Part shown: in pieces, positions 25,989 through 33,685 of the stretch
How positions within the stretch are numbered: the stretch's first letter is position 1
Layout: the number at the start of each line of letters is the position of its first letter
Source: Xanthomonas sp. DAR 35659
Lineage (GTDB): Bacteria > Pseudomonadota > Gammaproteobacteria > Xanthomonadales > Xanthomonadaceae
DNA: 64,000 bases
Direction: 5' to 3'
Assembly: GCF_041242975.1 (NCBI RefSeq)
Contig: NZ_CP162488.1
Location: forward strand, 4,950,001-5,014,000
The notes under the pieces: generated by a model
What the model was told of the DNA's origin: nothing
The model's input: only the letters and a program-made list of their open reading frames with translations
The model's database searches: none
Position numbers and translations under genes: made by a program

Positions 25989-27148
25989 GGCTGCTCCTGG
26001 CGCTGCAGGAACCAGGCGCAGGCGAGCAGGTCGGCGCTGCCGCCCGGACTCAACCTGCGCGCGACGAAGGCCGTGCCCAGGCGGACGAGTTGCGGGCGCC
26101 AGTCGGGCTGGCGCACGCCGCCGGCCGCCAGGAAGGCGTGTGCGCGGCGCTGCGCGAAACGCAGGCCGTCGCGGCCGCCGCGGTGCAGCAGGTTGAGGTC
26201 GTCGGTATGCGCGATCAAGTGCAGCAGGGTTTGGGCCATGGCCGCGTCGTGCCCGAGGCCATCGCGCCGGGCGCCGCGCAGGGCCGGCAGCGCCACCTCG
26301 CGCAACAGCGGGAAGCCCGCGGCGGCCTGCTCGCGCACGCCGGCCACGCCGTGCAGGCGGCGCATGCGCTGGCCATGGCTGTGCGGGTCCAGCGGCGCGT
26401 CCAGCAGCGCATCGCGCCACGTGGCCACCGCGGCGCAGACCGCCTCGCCGGTGGGTGGCGTGGTGGCGCCGGAACGCAGACGCGCAGCCGCGGCGACAAG
26501 CAGACCGAGGCTGAAGATCGCGCCGCGATGGGTGTTGATGCCGCAGGTGGCGCGCAGCATCGCGCGCTCGGCGTCGATGCCGAGCTGGCGCAACGTGGCG
26601 AAGGGCGCGTCGGCAGCACCGGCGGCGGCGATCGCGACGAAGTAGCCGCGCAAGGCGAACAGGCTGCGCATGAACGTGCCCGCGTCCATGTCCTCGTGGC
26701 TGCCGCGGTCGAACGGTGTGACCAGGCCGGGCTTGTGCGCGCAGGCCAGCTCGGCGTGCAGGCTGGCGACGGCGAGGCGGCCGAGGCGATGTGCGTGGGA
26801 GGTGCTGCCGGGGTTGCCACCGGCGGCGTTCGCCTGGGGCGACGGCGCTGGCGTCGCGTTGGAGATGTGGGCTGTTGATTGAGCTTCGGCGCCGATTGCT
26901 TTCGGGACCTGGACGATCTGTGCTTCGTTCGTCGCGGCTGAAGCCGCTCCTACAGGGGGGCGCGGAGCGCTGGCCATGTGCGCTGTGGGAGGGACTTCAG
27001 TCCCGACGGGTTCCGGCATCGGAAAAATGGACGCTGTACGCATTGCGCCCAAAGCCGCTTGTGCTGCGAACGCCATGCGCGTTGCGGACGATGCGATCCC
27101 CGCCGGGAAGTCGTTGCCTTCCACACCGCGCAGCGCCTGCACTTCCAT
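25985..27148 (-). CDS. mdcB: Triphosphoribosyl-dephospho-CoA synthase with REP-derived N-terminal insert
   Basis: 387 residues. The catalytic core starts near residue 105 (LGRLAVASLHAELACAHKPG; then TPFDRGSHEDMDAGTF), typical of MdcB/CitG enzymes that make the prosthetic-group precursor for MdcC. The start is ATG 27148, sharing one base with the mdcG stop (TGATG). The first 100 residues are unusual. They include two REP units read in frame, at 26985-27007 (PVGTEVPPTAH) and 26931-26953 (VGAASAATNEA). Members I know are about 280-300 residues, so the excess of roughly 90-100 residues matches the REP-bearing segment. Either the real start lies downstream, or the extra segment is tolerated. Confidence 0.85.
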   Translation of the reverse strand: MEVQALRGVEGNDFPAGIASSATRMAFAAQAALGAMRTASIFPMPEPVGTEVPPTAHMASAPRPPVGAASAATNEAQIVQVPKAIGAEAQSTAHISNATPAPSPQANAAGGNPGSTSHAHRLGRLAVASLHAELACAHKPGLVTPFDRGSHEDMDAGTFMRSLFALRGYFVAIAAAGAADAPFATLRQLGIDAERAMLRATCGINTHRGAIFSLGLLVAAAARLRSGATTPPTGEAVCAAVATWRDALLDAPLDPHSHGQRMRRLHGVAGVREQAAAGFPLLREVALPALRGARRDGLGHDAAMAQTLLHLIAHTDDLNLLHRGGRDGLRFAQRRAHAFLAAGGVRQPDWRPQLVRLGTAFVARRLSPGGSADLLACAWFLQRQEQP

Positions 27149-27804
27149 CACGCCGCTCCCCATGCCTGCAGCACGTCCGCGCGCGGTTGCAGCCGGCAGT
27201 CGTGCCGCGCCTTGACCAGCAGTTGCGCGCTGCTGCCGGCCAGTTCGCGCCAGCTCACCGCGCTGCCACCGGGCAGCAGCACCTCGCCATCGGCACGCTG
27301 GCCATGACGCTGCTCCCAGTGCGCCAGGTCGGCGAACAACGCCGCCGCCTGCGCCGGCGACGGCACCCGCCACAGCAGGTCGATGTCCGAACCCACCCGA
27401 ACATAAGGCAGCCCGGTCAGCGCCTGCCAGGCGAAGGCGCCGAACACGCGCGGCGCCAGGCCATGGCCAGCGGCCAGCGCCTGCAACGCGATCAACGGCG
27501 TCTGCCAATCGGAGACGTCCCGCACCTGCGCGCAGACCTCGTCCAACGTCGGTGGCGCGCGCCAACGCGTCACCGCCGCGCGCTCGACCGACAGCGACAG
27601 CCGCTGCTTGCCCTCGGCCGGCGGCAGCGGGACGCCCAGGCGCAGTCGCTGCGCGTCGTCGTGGTGATCGCCGCGCGCGACGATCGCTGGATGCCCGGCC
27701 GCGAACCAGGCATGCAGCCGCGCCTGCGCGCCCGGCGTGTGCGCCTGCCACGGCGCATCGGCCGCCAGCCACACCAGATCGTGCCGGGCGAGCGGCTCAT
27801 GCAT
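27148..27804 (-). CDS. mdcG: Malonate decarboxylase holo-ACP synthase (phosphoribosyl-dephospho-CoA transferase)
   Basis: 218 residues from ATG 27804 (MHEPLARHDLVWLAADAPW). The nucleotidyltransferase-like signature GLPYVRVGSDIDLLWRV contains the acidic pair (DID) expected to bind metal. It attaches the 2'-(5''-phosphoribosyl)-3'-dephospho-CoA group to a serine of MdcC. It starts 8 bp inside the mdcE gene and ends in a TGATG overlap with mdcB, so these genes are translationally coupled. Confidence 0.92.
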   Translation of the reverse strand: MHEPLARHDLVWLAADAPWQAHTPGAQARLHAWFAAGHPAIVARGDHHDDAQRLRLGVPLPPAEGKQRLSLSVERAAVTRWRAPPTLDEVCAQVRDVSDWQTPLIALQALAAGHGLAPRVFGAFAWQALTGLPYVRVGSDIDLLWRVPSPAQAAALFADLAHWEQRHGQRADGEVLLPGGSAVSWRELAGSSAQLLVKARHDCRLQPRADVLQAWGAA

Positions 27805-28501
27805 GGCCGGCCGCCACCTGCGCGGCGATCGGCGCGGCGAGCAGGCGGCCGTTGCGCTCGGCGCCGCGTTGCGCGCGCTCATCGCCGTGCAGCGGCGCCT
27901 GTAGCGCCGCGACCAGCGCCTGCGCCAGGTCGCCCTCCCACAGCGCCTGCACCGCGCCCATCGCCACGTAGTTCTCCACGCCCGGCGCGAACACCGGCGA
28001 GTGCTGGCTCAACGCCTGCAGCTTCTCCAGCGGTTGCTTGGTGACCCGCGCCATCGCACGCAGGTCCATCACCCGCACCTGCGCGTCGGGCAGCGCGTAG
28101 ATCGCGTCGGCCATCAGCCCGAAGGCGAGGAAGCCGCCGCTGACCGATTCGCCGTAGACCAGCGTCAGCAAGCGCGCGCCACGCCGCCGCGCCAGGTCCA
28201 GGCATTGCGCCAGGTGGCCGAAGTAGCCATTGATGCCGAGCAGTTCGTCCTTGCGCGACGGCCGTTGCCCGGCGGTATCGACCAGCATCACGATCGGCCG
28301 CCGCGGATGCGCGCGGGTGCTGTCCAGCACCGCCGCCGCCAGCGCCAGCGCGTGCTCCACACCCACTTCCAGCTTGTCCGCGCTGCCGATCACGGTGACC
28401 TCGCCCAGCGCGGTGCTGGCGCTGCCGCCGATCACGCCGTCGCGCACCTCGACCTGGTGGCCGAGCGGGAACAGCTTCTCCAGCAAGGGGATCAGGTCCA
28501 T
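27797..28501 (-). CDS. mdcE: Malonate decarboxylase gamma subunit
   Basis: 234 residues of the crotonase/carboxyltransferase fold: FPLGHQVEVRDGVIGGSAST, then PIVMLVDTAGQRPSRKDELL and YGESVSGGFLAFGLMADAIY. It pairs with MdcD to decarboxylate the malonyl thioester carried on MdcC. ATG at 28501 shares one base with the mdcD stop (TGATG). An in-frame upstream extension to 28810 is just the shadow of mdcD. Confidence 0.93.
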   Translation of the reverse strand: MDLIPLLEKLFPLGHQVEVRDGVIGGSASTALGEVTVIGSADKLEVGVEHALALAAAVLDSTRAHPRRPIVMLVDTAGQRPSRKDELLGINGYFGHLAQCLDLARRRGARLLTLVYGESVSGGFLAFGLMADAIYALPDAQVRVMDLRAMARVTKQPLEKLQALSQHSPVFAPGVENYVAMGAVQALWEGDLAQALVAALQAPLHGDERAQRGAERNGRLLAAPIAAQVAAGHA

Positions 28502-29418
28502 CACGGCGTCCTCCGGTCGGCGACGGCCGCCAGGAAGGCGGCGGTGTCCAGCAGCGGCAACGCGTCCGGGTCGGCGATGCCCTGGCGACTCCAGATTTCC
28601 GTGCCGTCGCGGCAATCGCCGTAGGCCTGCAGGCGCCGACGCAGCGCCGCGTGCTCGGCGGCGATACGTTCCAGGCCGGCGTCGTCTTCGGCCGCGGGCG
28701 CGGTCGCCAGCGCGGCGATCGCCGCGGCGCGGAACGCGTCGATGGCGTCGGCGACCAGCGCCTGCGCCTCGCCGAGCAGATAGCGATGCTTGCCGCCGGT
28801 GACGCGCCACACCAGAGCGCGATCGCGCGCGTCGAATTCCTCCACGCCACGCACCGTCTCGATCACTTCCGGTCCCGAAAGGCCCAGGCGCCCTTCTTCG
28901 GACATGACGATGCGCGTGCAGCAGCGGCTGACGATGCCCATGCCGCCGAAGCAGCCGTTGCCGCTGCCGATCAGCGCCAGTACCGGCACGCCGGCAGCGC
29001 GCGCGTCGAGGGTGGCGCGCATGATCTCGGAGATCGCGATCAACCCGGCGTTGGCCTCGTGCAGGCGCACACCGCCGGTGTCGGGCAGCAGCAGCACCGC
29101 CGCCGGCCTGGTTGCCGCGGCGCGGCGCAACAGTCCGGTGAGCTTGGCGCCGTGCACCTCGCCGACCGCGCCGCCCATGAACTGGCCTTGCTGTGCGGCG
29201 ATCAGCACGGTGCGCCCGTCGAGCCGGCCTTCGCCGACCACGATGCCGTCGTCGAAGGCGCCGGGCTGGTCCAGTTGCGTCAGGTGCGGACTCATCGCGC
29301 GTTGGCGCGGGCCGACGAATTCGCGGAACGAGCCGGGGTCGAGCACGCCGGCGATGCGCTCACGCGCGTCGGCCTCGTAGAAGCTGCGCGGACGACGGTT
29401 GTTCGGGATCGCGCTCAT
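28501..29418 (-). CDS. mdcD: Malonate decarboxylase beta subunit
   Basis: 305 residues. Carboxyltransferase-type segments are clear: SFYEADARERIAGVLDPGSF, GQFMGGAVGEVHGAKLTGLL, LLPDTGGVRLHEANAGLIAI and LIGSGNGCFGGMGIVSRCC. With MdcE it forms the decarboxylating enzyme of the complex. It is separated from mdcC by a 360-bp REP cluster, so transcription must read through repeats to reach it. Confidence 0.94.
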   Translation of the reverse strand: MSAIPNNRRPRSFYEADARERIAGVLDPGSFREFVGPRQRAMSPHLTQLDQPGAFDDGIVVGEGRLDGRTVLIAAQQGQFMGGAVGEVHGAKLTGLLRRAAATRPAAVLLLPDTGGVRLHEANAGLIAISEIMRATLDARAAGVPVLALIGSGNGCFGGMGIVSRCCTRIVMSEEGRLGLSGPEVIETVRGVEEFDARDRALVWRVTGGKHRYLLGEAQALVADAIDAFRAAAIAALATAPAAEDDAGLERIAAEHAALRRRLQAYGDCRDGTEIWSRQGIADPDALPLLDTAAFLAAVADRRTP

Positions 29419-29776
29419 GCGCAGCTCCGGTGTGGGGGGATGACTCCCCGAATGGGCCGCGCGGGACCATCGTGCATCGCTTGCGTCTGGATCGCGGCCA
29501 TCCAGGCGCTGCCGGAGGATCGCGTCGGGGCCGAAGCCCGTCCCACAAGGTTCCTCTCACGCATGTGCTGCCTTGTGGGAGCGGCTTCAGTCGCGACGAA
29601 CGAAGCGCGGGCTGCCGCAGACGCTCTCGCAACGCCTCGAACAAGGACGATGCTCCCTGTAGGAGCGGCTTCAGCCGCGACAGTGTCCGGCACCGGCGAG
29701 ATTTCAGCTGCGTTCGTCGCGGCTGAAGCCGCTCCTACAGAGAGCGCGGCGATTGCAGATGTACGGACTCGACGCA
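29419..29776. repeat. REP cluster inside the malonate operon
   Basis: Four REP units between mdcC and mdcD: 29524-29546 (reverse, GGGGCCGAAGCCC variant), 29575-29597 (forward), 29659-29681 (forward) and 29716-29738 (reverse). The last two form a dyad able to fold into a stable RNA hairpin. A 121-codon open frame across it is REP translation (repeated VGAASAATN and AAEAAPT), not a gene. Confidence 0.85.
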
Positions 29777-30097
29777 TCACGCATCCTCCTGCAAGGCTTC
29801 CACCGCCTGATCCAGGCGCAGTCCGACCACCGCCGGCGTAGCGCCGACGTCGTTGATCGAAATCCGCACGTCGCGCAGCGGATGGCGGGCGGCGAAGTCG
29901 TCCAGCACCGCCTGCCAGATCCCCCCGAAGCCGTCGGCGGCGGTGACGATCTCGATCTGCATCGCCCCGCCCAGGTCCTGCGGTTCGATCAGCACTTCCA
30001 GGTTGCCGGAAGACACCACTCCGACCAGCACATGGTCGAGCCGGCCGTTTGGCGCCAGGCGCCCGTCGTAGCGATAGCGGAGGGTTTCCATCGACAT
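29777..30097 (-). CDS. mdcC: Malonate decarboxylase acyl carrier protein (delta subunit)
   Basis: 106 residues. VVSSGNLEVL at 27-36 carries the serine (Ser29 or Ser30) that receives the phosphoribosyl-dephospho-CoA arm. The rest (VTAADGFGGIWQAVLDDFAA; RISINDVGATPAVVGLRLDQ) matches the MdcC fold. The malonyl thioester on this arm is the substrate decarboxylated by MdcD/E and then swapped by MdcA. It starts 3 bp after the mdcA stop. Confidence 0.93.
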   Translation of the reverse strand: MSMETLRYRYDGRLAPNGRLDHVLVGVVSSGNLEVLIEPQDLGGAMQIEIVTAADGFGGIWQAVLDDFAARHPLRDVRISINDVGATPAVVGLRLDQAVEALQEDA

Positions 30098-30100
30098 CCC

Positions 30101-31744
30101 TTACCAGTTGCGGAAACGTTGCGGCGGCGCGTACAGGCCGCCGGACCAGCGCACCAGGTCCTTGACGCTACGCGCGGCCAGCAGGTCGCGACTGGCGTCG
30201 CGCAGGCGGATGCCGAGGTCGTCGGGGCGGCGGATCACGCCGCGGTCGCGCAGGTTCTCGACCATGCGCCTGTCGCGGCCCAGGCCCACCGCGGTGTAGC
30301 CGGCCACGCCGCGGATCGCCTGTTCGCGCTCCTCCGGCGTGCGGCACAGCAGCAGGTTGGCGATGCCTTCCTCGGTCAGCACATGGCTGACGTCGTCGCC
30401 GTAGATCATCACCGGCGGCAGCGGCATGTCGGCGCGCTCGGCCAGCTCCCAGGCATCGAGCCGATCGACGAAGGCCGGCGCCATGTGTTCGCGGAAGGTC
30501 TCCACCATCTGCACCACCAGCTTGCGCCCGCGCGGCATCTCGCCGGGGCGCGCGGCTTCGCGTCCGGCCTTGAGCCAGGCGGCGCTGCCGTGGCGGCGGC
30601 CGCGCGCATCCGAGCCCATGTTCGGCGCGCCGCCGAAGCCGGCGATGCGGTCGCGGGTGGCGGTGGAACTGTTGCCCTGCAGATCTATCTGCAGCGTGGA
30701 GCCGATGAACATGTCGCAGGCGTACAGGCCGGCGGTCTGCGAGAACGCGCGATTGGAACGCATCGAACCGTCGGGGCCGGCGAAGAACACGTCGGCGCGC
30801 GCGGCAATGTACTTCTCCATGCCGAGCTCCGAGCCGAACGAATGCACCGATTTGACGAAGCCCGACTCGATCGCCGGGATCAGCGCCGGATGCGGATTCA
30901 GCGCCCAATGCCGGCAGATCTTGCCGCGCAGGCCGAGCGACTCGGCATAGGTCGGCAGCAGCAGTTCGATCGCTGCGGTGTCGAAGCCGATGCCGTGGTT
31001 GAGCCGGTCCACGCCGTACTCGGCGTAGATGCCCTTGATCGCCATCATCGCCATCAGCACCTGGATCTCGGAGATCTGCGCCGGGTCGCGGGTGAACAGC
31101 GGTTCGATGTAGTGCGGGCGCGGCGCCTGCACCACGTAGCCGATCCAGTCGGCGGGGATGTCCACGCGCGGCAGCGTGTCCACGATCTCGTTGACCTGGG
31201 CGATGACGATGCCGCCCTTGAACGCGGTGGCCTCGGCGATCACCGGCGTGTCCTCGGTGTTCGGCCCGGTGTAGAGATTGCCGTGGCGATCGGCGGCCTG
31301 CGCGGCGACCAGCGCCACGCGCGGGGTCAGATCGACGAAGTAGCGGCCGAACAGTTCCAGGTAGGTGTGGATCGCGCCGATCTCGATGCGCTTGTCGGCG
31401 ACCAGCCGCGCCAGGCGCAATGCCTGCGGCCCGGAAAAGGAGAAGTCCAGGCGCTGCGCGATGCCGCGTTCGAACACGTCCAGGTGCGACGGCAGCGCCA
31501 GTACCGACTGCAGCAGGTGCAGCCCATGCACCCGCGCCGGATCGACCTCGGTCAGGCACTGCGACAGGAAATCGGCCTGTTTCTGGTTGTTGCCCTCCAC
31601 GCACACGCGGTCGCCGGGCTCGATCACCGCCTCCAGCAGCGCCACCGCGTCCTTGGCCTCCACCAGACGCCCGCGCGCCAACCCTTCGGCGCGCTGCAGA
31701 CGTTGCCGGCGATTGTCGGCGAGCGTGTTCCAGTCCTGAGGCAT
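30101..31744 (-). CDS. mdcA: Malonate decarboxylase alpha subunit (acetyl-ACP:malonate transferase)
   Basis: 547 residues from ATG 31744 (MPQDWNTLADNRRQRLQRAE), the usual family length. An in-frame extension to 31852 would cross the promoter region and was rejected. CoA-transferase-like segments are seen: VCVEGNNQKQADFLSQCLTE, ALVAAQAADRHGNLYTGPNT, FGSELGMEKYIAARADVFFA and GFGGAPNMGSDARGRRHGSA. It exchanges acetyl for malonyl on MdcC. First gene of the operon. Confidence 0.94.
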   Translation of the reverse strand: MPQDWNTLADNRRQRLQRAEGLARGRLVEAKDAVALLEAVIEPGDRVCVEGNNQKQADFLSQCLTEVDPARVHGLHLLQSVLALPSHLDVFERGIAQRLDFSFSGPQALRLARLVADKRIEIGAIHTYLELFGRYFVDLTPRVALVAAQAADRHGNLYTGPNTEDTPVIAEATAFKGGIVIAQVNEIVDTLPRVDIPADWIGYVVQAPRPHYIEPLFTRDPAQISEIQVLMAMMAIKGIYAEYGVDRLNHGIGFDTAAIELLLPTYAESLGLRGKICRHWALNPHPALIPAIESGFVKSVHSFGSELGMEKYIAARADVFFAGPDGSMRSNRAFSQTAGLYACDMFIGSTLQIDLQGNSSTATRDRIAGFGGAPNMGSDARGRRHGSAAWLKAGREAARPGEMPRGRKLVVQMVETFREHMAPAFVDRLDAWELAERADMPLPPVMIYGDDVSHVLTEEGIANLLLCRTPEEREQAIRGVAGYTAVGLGRDRRMVENLRDRGVIRRPDDLGIRLRDASRDLLAARSVKDLVRWSGGLYAPPQRFRNW

Positions 31745-31800
31745 AAGGCTTTCCGTCGGCGGTGGGAGGGCGGGGGCGCCACGTGGCGCGCCCACCCGAA

Positions 31801-31822
31801 TCGTAATTACGATGTAATTATG
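31801..31822. promoter_or_regulatory. Candidate operator of the malonate operon
   Basis: TCGTAATTACGA at 31801-31812 is a perfect 12-bp palindrome. The core GTAATTA (31803-31809) recurs 11 bp on at 31814-31820, one helical turn away. It lies 57 bp before the mdcA start, in an AT-rich patch of otherwise very GC-rich DNA. Size and position fit a binding site for a dimeric GntR-type regulator such as the one at 22646. Confidence 0.55.
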
Positions 31823-32088
31823 AAACAGTGAGCAATGCACGCTGCGCCGCAACAGGGGCTCCTGCGCGCATCATCAGCGGCTGAAATGCGCGGCGATGCC
31901 CACGCGACTCACGACTCGCACGCGCCAACCGGCAGGTCGGCAAGCGCTGGGGTGGTCGGGTCACTCGCCGCCGCGATGGGGGCTGCGCCGTCCGGCCCGC
32001 AGGCCAGGGGTGCCCCTCGCCTGGGTGCCCCGCTCTCCAGCACCGCCTGCCTGTCAGACAGCGCGTCGCCAGGGACCAATGCCCTGCC
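31823..32088. other. Intergenic region without recognisable gene
   Basis: Upstream of the malonate promoter and downstream of the hypothetical gene at 32089. Lower coding character; no REP. Apparent frames have no family-like pattern. Confidence 0.45.
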
Positions 32089-32541
32089 CTAGACCGTCTC
32101 GGGCGAAGCGCCGAATACGCGCCGATAGGTGGCGCGATCGAAGCGCAGCACGGCACGCACGCGCTGCTCGGTCAGCGGCCGCACGACCCACTGCACCTCG
32201 ATCCGCCCGTGCCGCGCGCTCACCGACGGAATCGCCAGGAACCAGCGCCCGCCAGGGCCACTGCAGTACCAGAACGCATTGCTGCCGTTCATGGCATCGC
32301 GTTCGAACATCAAGGACGCGTCGTAGTTGGCGTCCATGAACTGCTGCACCCGCTTCACCACCACCAGGTCCGCGCCAGTGAGGCGCACGCCGTCACTGGT
32401 CACGGACATTCGGCGAAAGGACTGTTCAACCGCCCGCTCCATTCGGTGATCGCGGCGACGCTGCAACCAGACGAGCCACGCCGCAAGGGCGATGGCCGCG
32501 CCGAGAGCGGCGGCTACGACGATGTCATGCGCTGCGCTCAA
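32089..32541 (-). CDS. Membrane-anchored hypothetical protein
   Basis: 150 residues. One hydrophobic helix at 9-26 (VVAAALGAAIALAAWLVWLQ) is followed by an Arg-rich stop-transfer and a soluble domain with MDANYDASLMFERDAMNGSN and FWYCSGPGGRWFLAIPSVSA. The start is TTG at 32541; no ATG occurs before the helix. I do not recognise the family. It is 87 bp downstream of the IclR stop codon and could share its transcript. Confidence 0.65.
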   Translation of the reverse strand: MSAAHDIVVAAALGAAIALAAWLVWLQRRRDHRMERAVEQSFRRMSVTSDGVRLTGADLVVVKRVQQFMDANYDASLMFERDAMNGSNAFWYCSGPGGRWFLAIPSVSARHGRIEVQWVVRPLTEQRVRAVLRFDRATYRRVFGASPETV

Positions 32542-32628
32542 CGGCGTCCGCCCCCGCGTGTGTCGCCGTCGTCATGCAACGGCGGTTGCACCGCACACAG
32601 CGCGGCCCTGCGCACGGCGTGCGCCCGC

Positions 32629-33387
32629 CTATCCGCCCAACGCCGCGGTGATCTCGGCCGCCGCCGCGCACACCGCTTGCATCGCCGCCTGCGCATCGAT
32701 CTGCTGCGGGCGGCGTTCGATGAAGGGCACGGTGAGCGTGTAGCTGGCGCTGCCGTGCTGCAGGATCGGCGCGGTCAGGTCGATCACCCCGACCACCGCT
32801 TCGCTGGCATGGATGCTGTAACCCAGCGTGCGCACCTGGGCGGCGGCGGCGAGGAACGTCGCGCGCTCGTAAGGCACGTCGCTGGCGTCCAGGCGCTGCA
32901 GCAGCCGCGCCTGCGCGTCCGGCTGCTGGAAGGCGAACAGCACCAGCCCGGAGGTGGAATGCGCGAGCGGGCGGCGGTGGCCGGGACGCACCACCAGCCC
33001 CAGGTCGCTGGGCACGTCCACTTGCGCGATCACCACGATCTGGTCGTCCGACGGCGCCACCAGGTGGCAGGGCTGGCGGATCGCATCGGCCAGGCGCCGC
33101 ATCACCGGCAGCGCCAGTTCGGTGACGTTCTGCACCTGCGGCTGTTGCATGCCGAGCATGAACAGGCGGTTGGTCAGCACGTAGCCGCCCTCGCCCGGCC
33201 CGCCCTTGCTCAGGTAGCCGCGCTCCTCCAGCACCTGCAGCATGCGGAAGATCTCCCCGCGCGAACGGCCGATGCCCTGCGAAATCTCGCTCATCGTCAT
33301 CGGCCGCGCGTCGCGCGCCAGCAATTCCAGGATATCCAGGCCCTTGTCCAGGGCGGGGGCGCGGTACTTGGGCGGGGGCGTAGTCAT
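32629..33387 (-). CDS. IclR-family regulator, candidate L-fucose regulator
   Basis: 252 residues from ATG 33387. N-terminal winged helix (ALDKGLDILELLARDARPMT; EISQGIGRSRGEIFRMLQVL), then the IclR ligand domain (HLVAPSDDQIVVIAQVDVPS; TLGYSIHASEAVVGVIDLTA). It is divergent from fucP and 298 bp away, with an excellent dyad between them, so it is the likely local regulator of fucose genes. A longer frame to 33687 would run through that dyad and was rejected. Confidence 0.88.
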   Translation of the reverse strand: MTTPPPKYRAPALDKGLDILELLARDARPMTMSEISQGIGRSRGEIFRMLQVLEERGYLSKGGPGEGGYVLTNRLFMLGMQQPQVQNVTELALPVMRRLADAIRQPCHLVAPSDDQIVVIAQVDVPSDLGLVVRPGHRRPLAHSTSGLVLFAFQQPDAQARLLQRLDASDVPYERATFLAAAAQVRTLGYSIHASEAVVGVIDLTAPILQHGSASYTLTVPFIERRPQQIDAQAAMQAVCAAAAEITAALGG

Positions 33388-33581
33388 TCCGTCGAGGCCC
33401 GGCTGGGGGTGGAAGGGCGCTAGGGTACAGGGAATGCCGACGCACGCAGCGCGTCGATCCGGCCTGTGCGACGGCCCATGCAATCGCTTGGGCGCAACGC
33501 GGCCACCGTGCGTTCCGGTCACGACGCTTGGTGCGGAGCCAGTCCGCGCGGAACAGCCCAAGGTCCGAATCGCACCGCCGA

Positions 33582-33613
33582 TGCACATATAAACACGAAT
33601 TTTATATTTGCAT
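33582..33613. promoter_or_regulatory. Candidate operator between the IclR regulator and fucP
   Basis: ATGCACATATAAA (33582-33594), six bases (CACGAA), then TTTATATTTGCAT (33601-33613): a 13-6-13 inverted repeat with one mismatch in an AT-rich patch, 73 bp before the fucP start. The layout fits a site for a dimeric or tetrameric regulator such as the divergent IclR protein. A less symmetrical AT-rich patch with TTCGT and GCA ends occurs near 44036-44057, before the enzyme operon. Confidence 0.55.
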
Positions 33614-33685
33614 GACGGCGGCGGCCGCAGTACGCTCCGGCGACAACCCAACGCGACGCGGCACATCCTGGGAGGGGTAGGCGGC

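Noticed and set aside
29415..29780. 121-codon open frame between mdcC and mdcD
   Set aside because: Its sequence is the translation of four REP units (VGAASAATN, AAEAAPT) and has no protein-like remainder.
30101..31852. Longer mdcA with 36 extra N-terminal residues
   Set aside because: It would run through the AT-rich palindrome and promoter; the family starts at MPQDWNTLADNR.
31853..32088. Frame overlapping the region before mdcA as a separate gene
   Set aside because: No ribosome site, poor codon use, and it overlaps the promoter.
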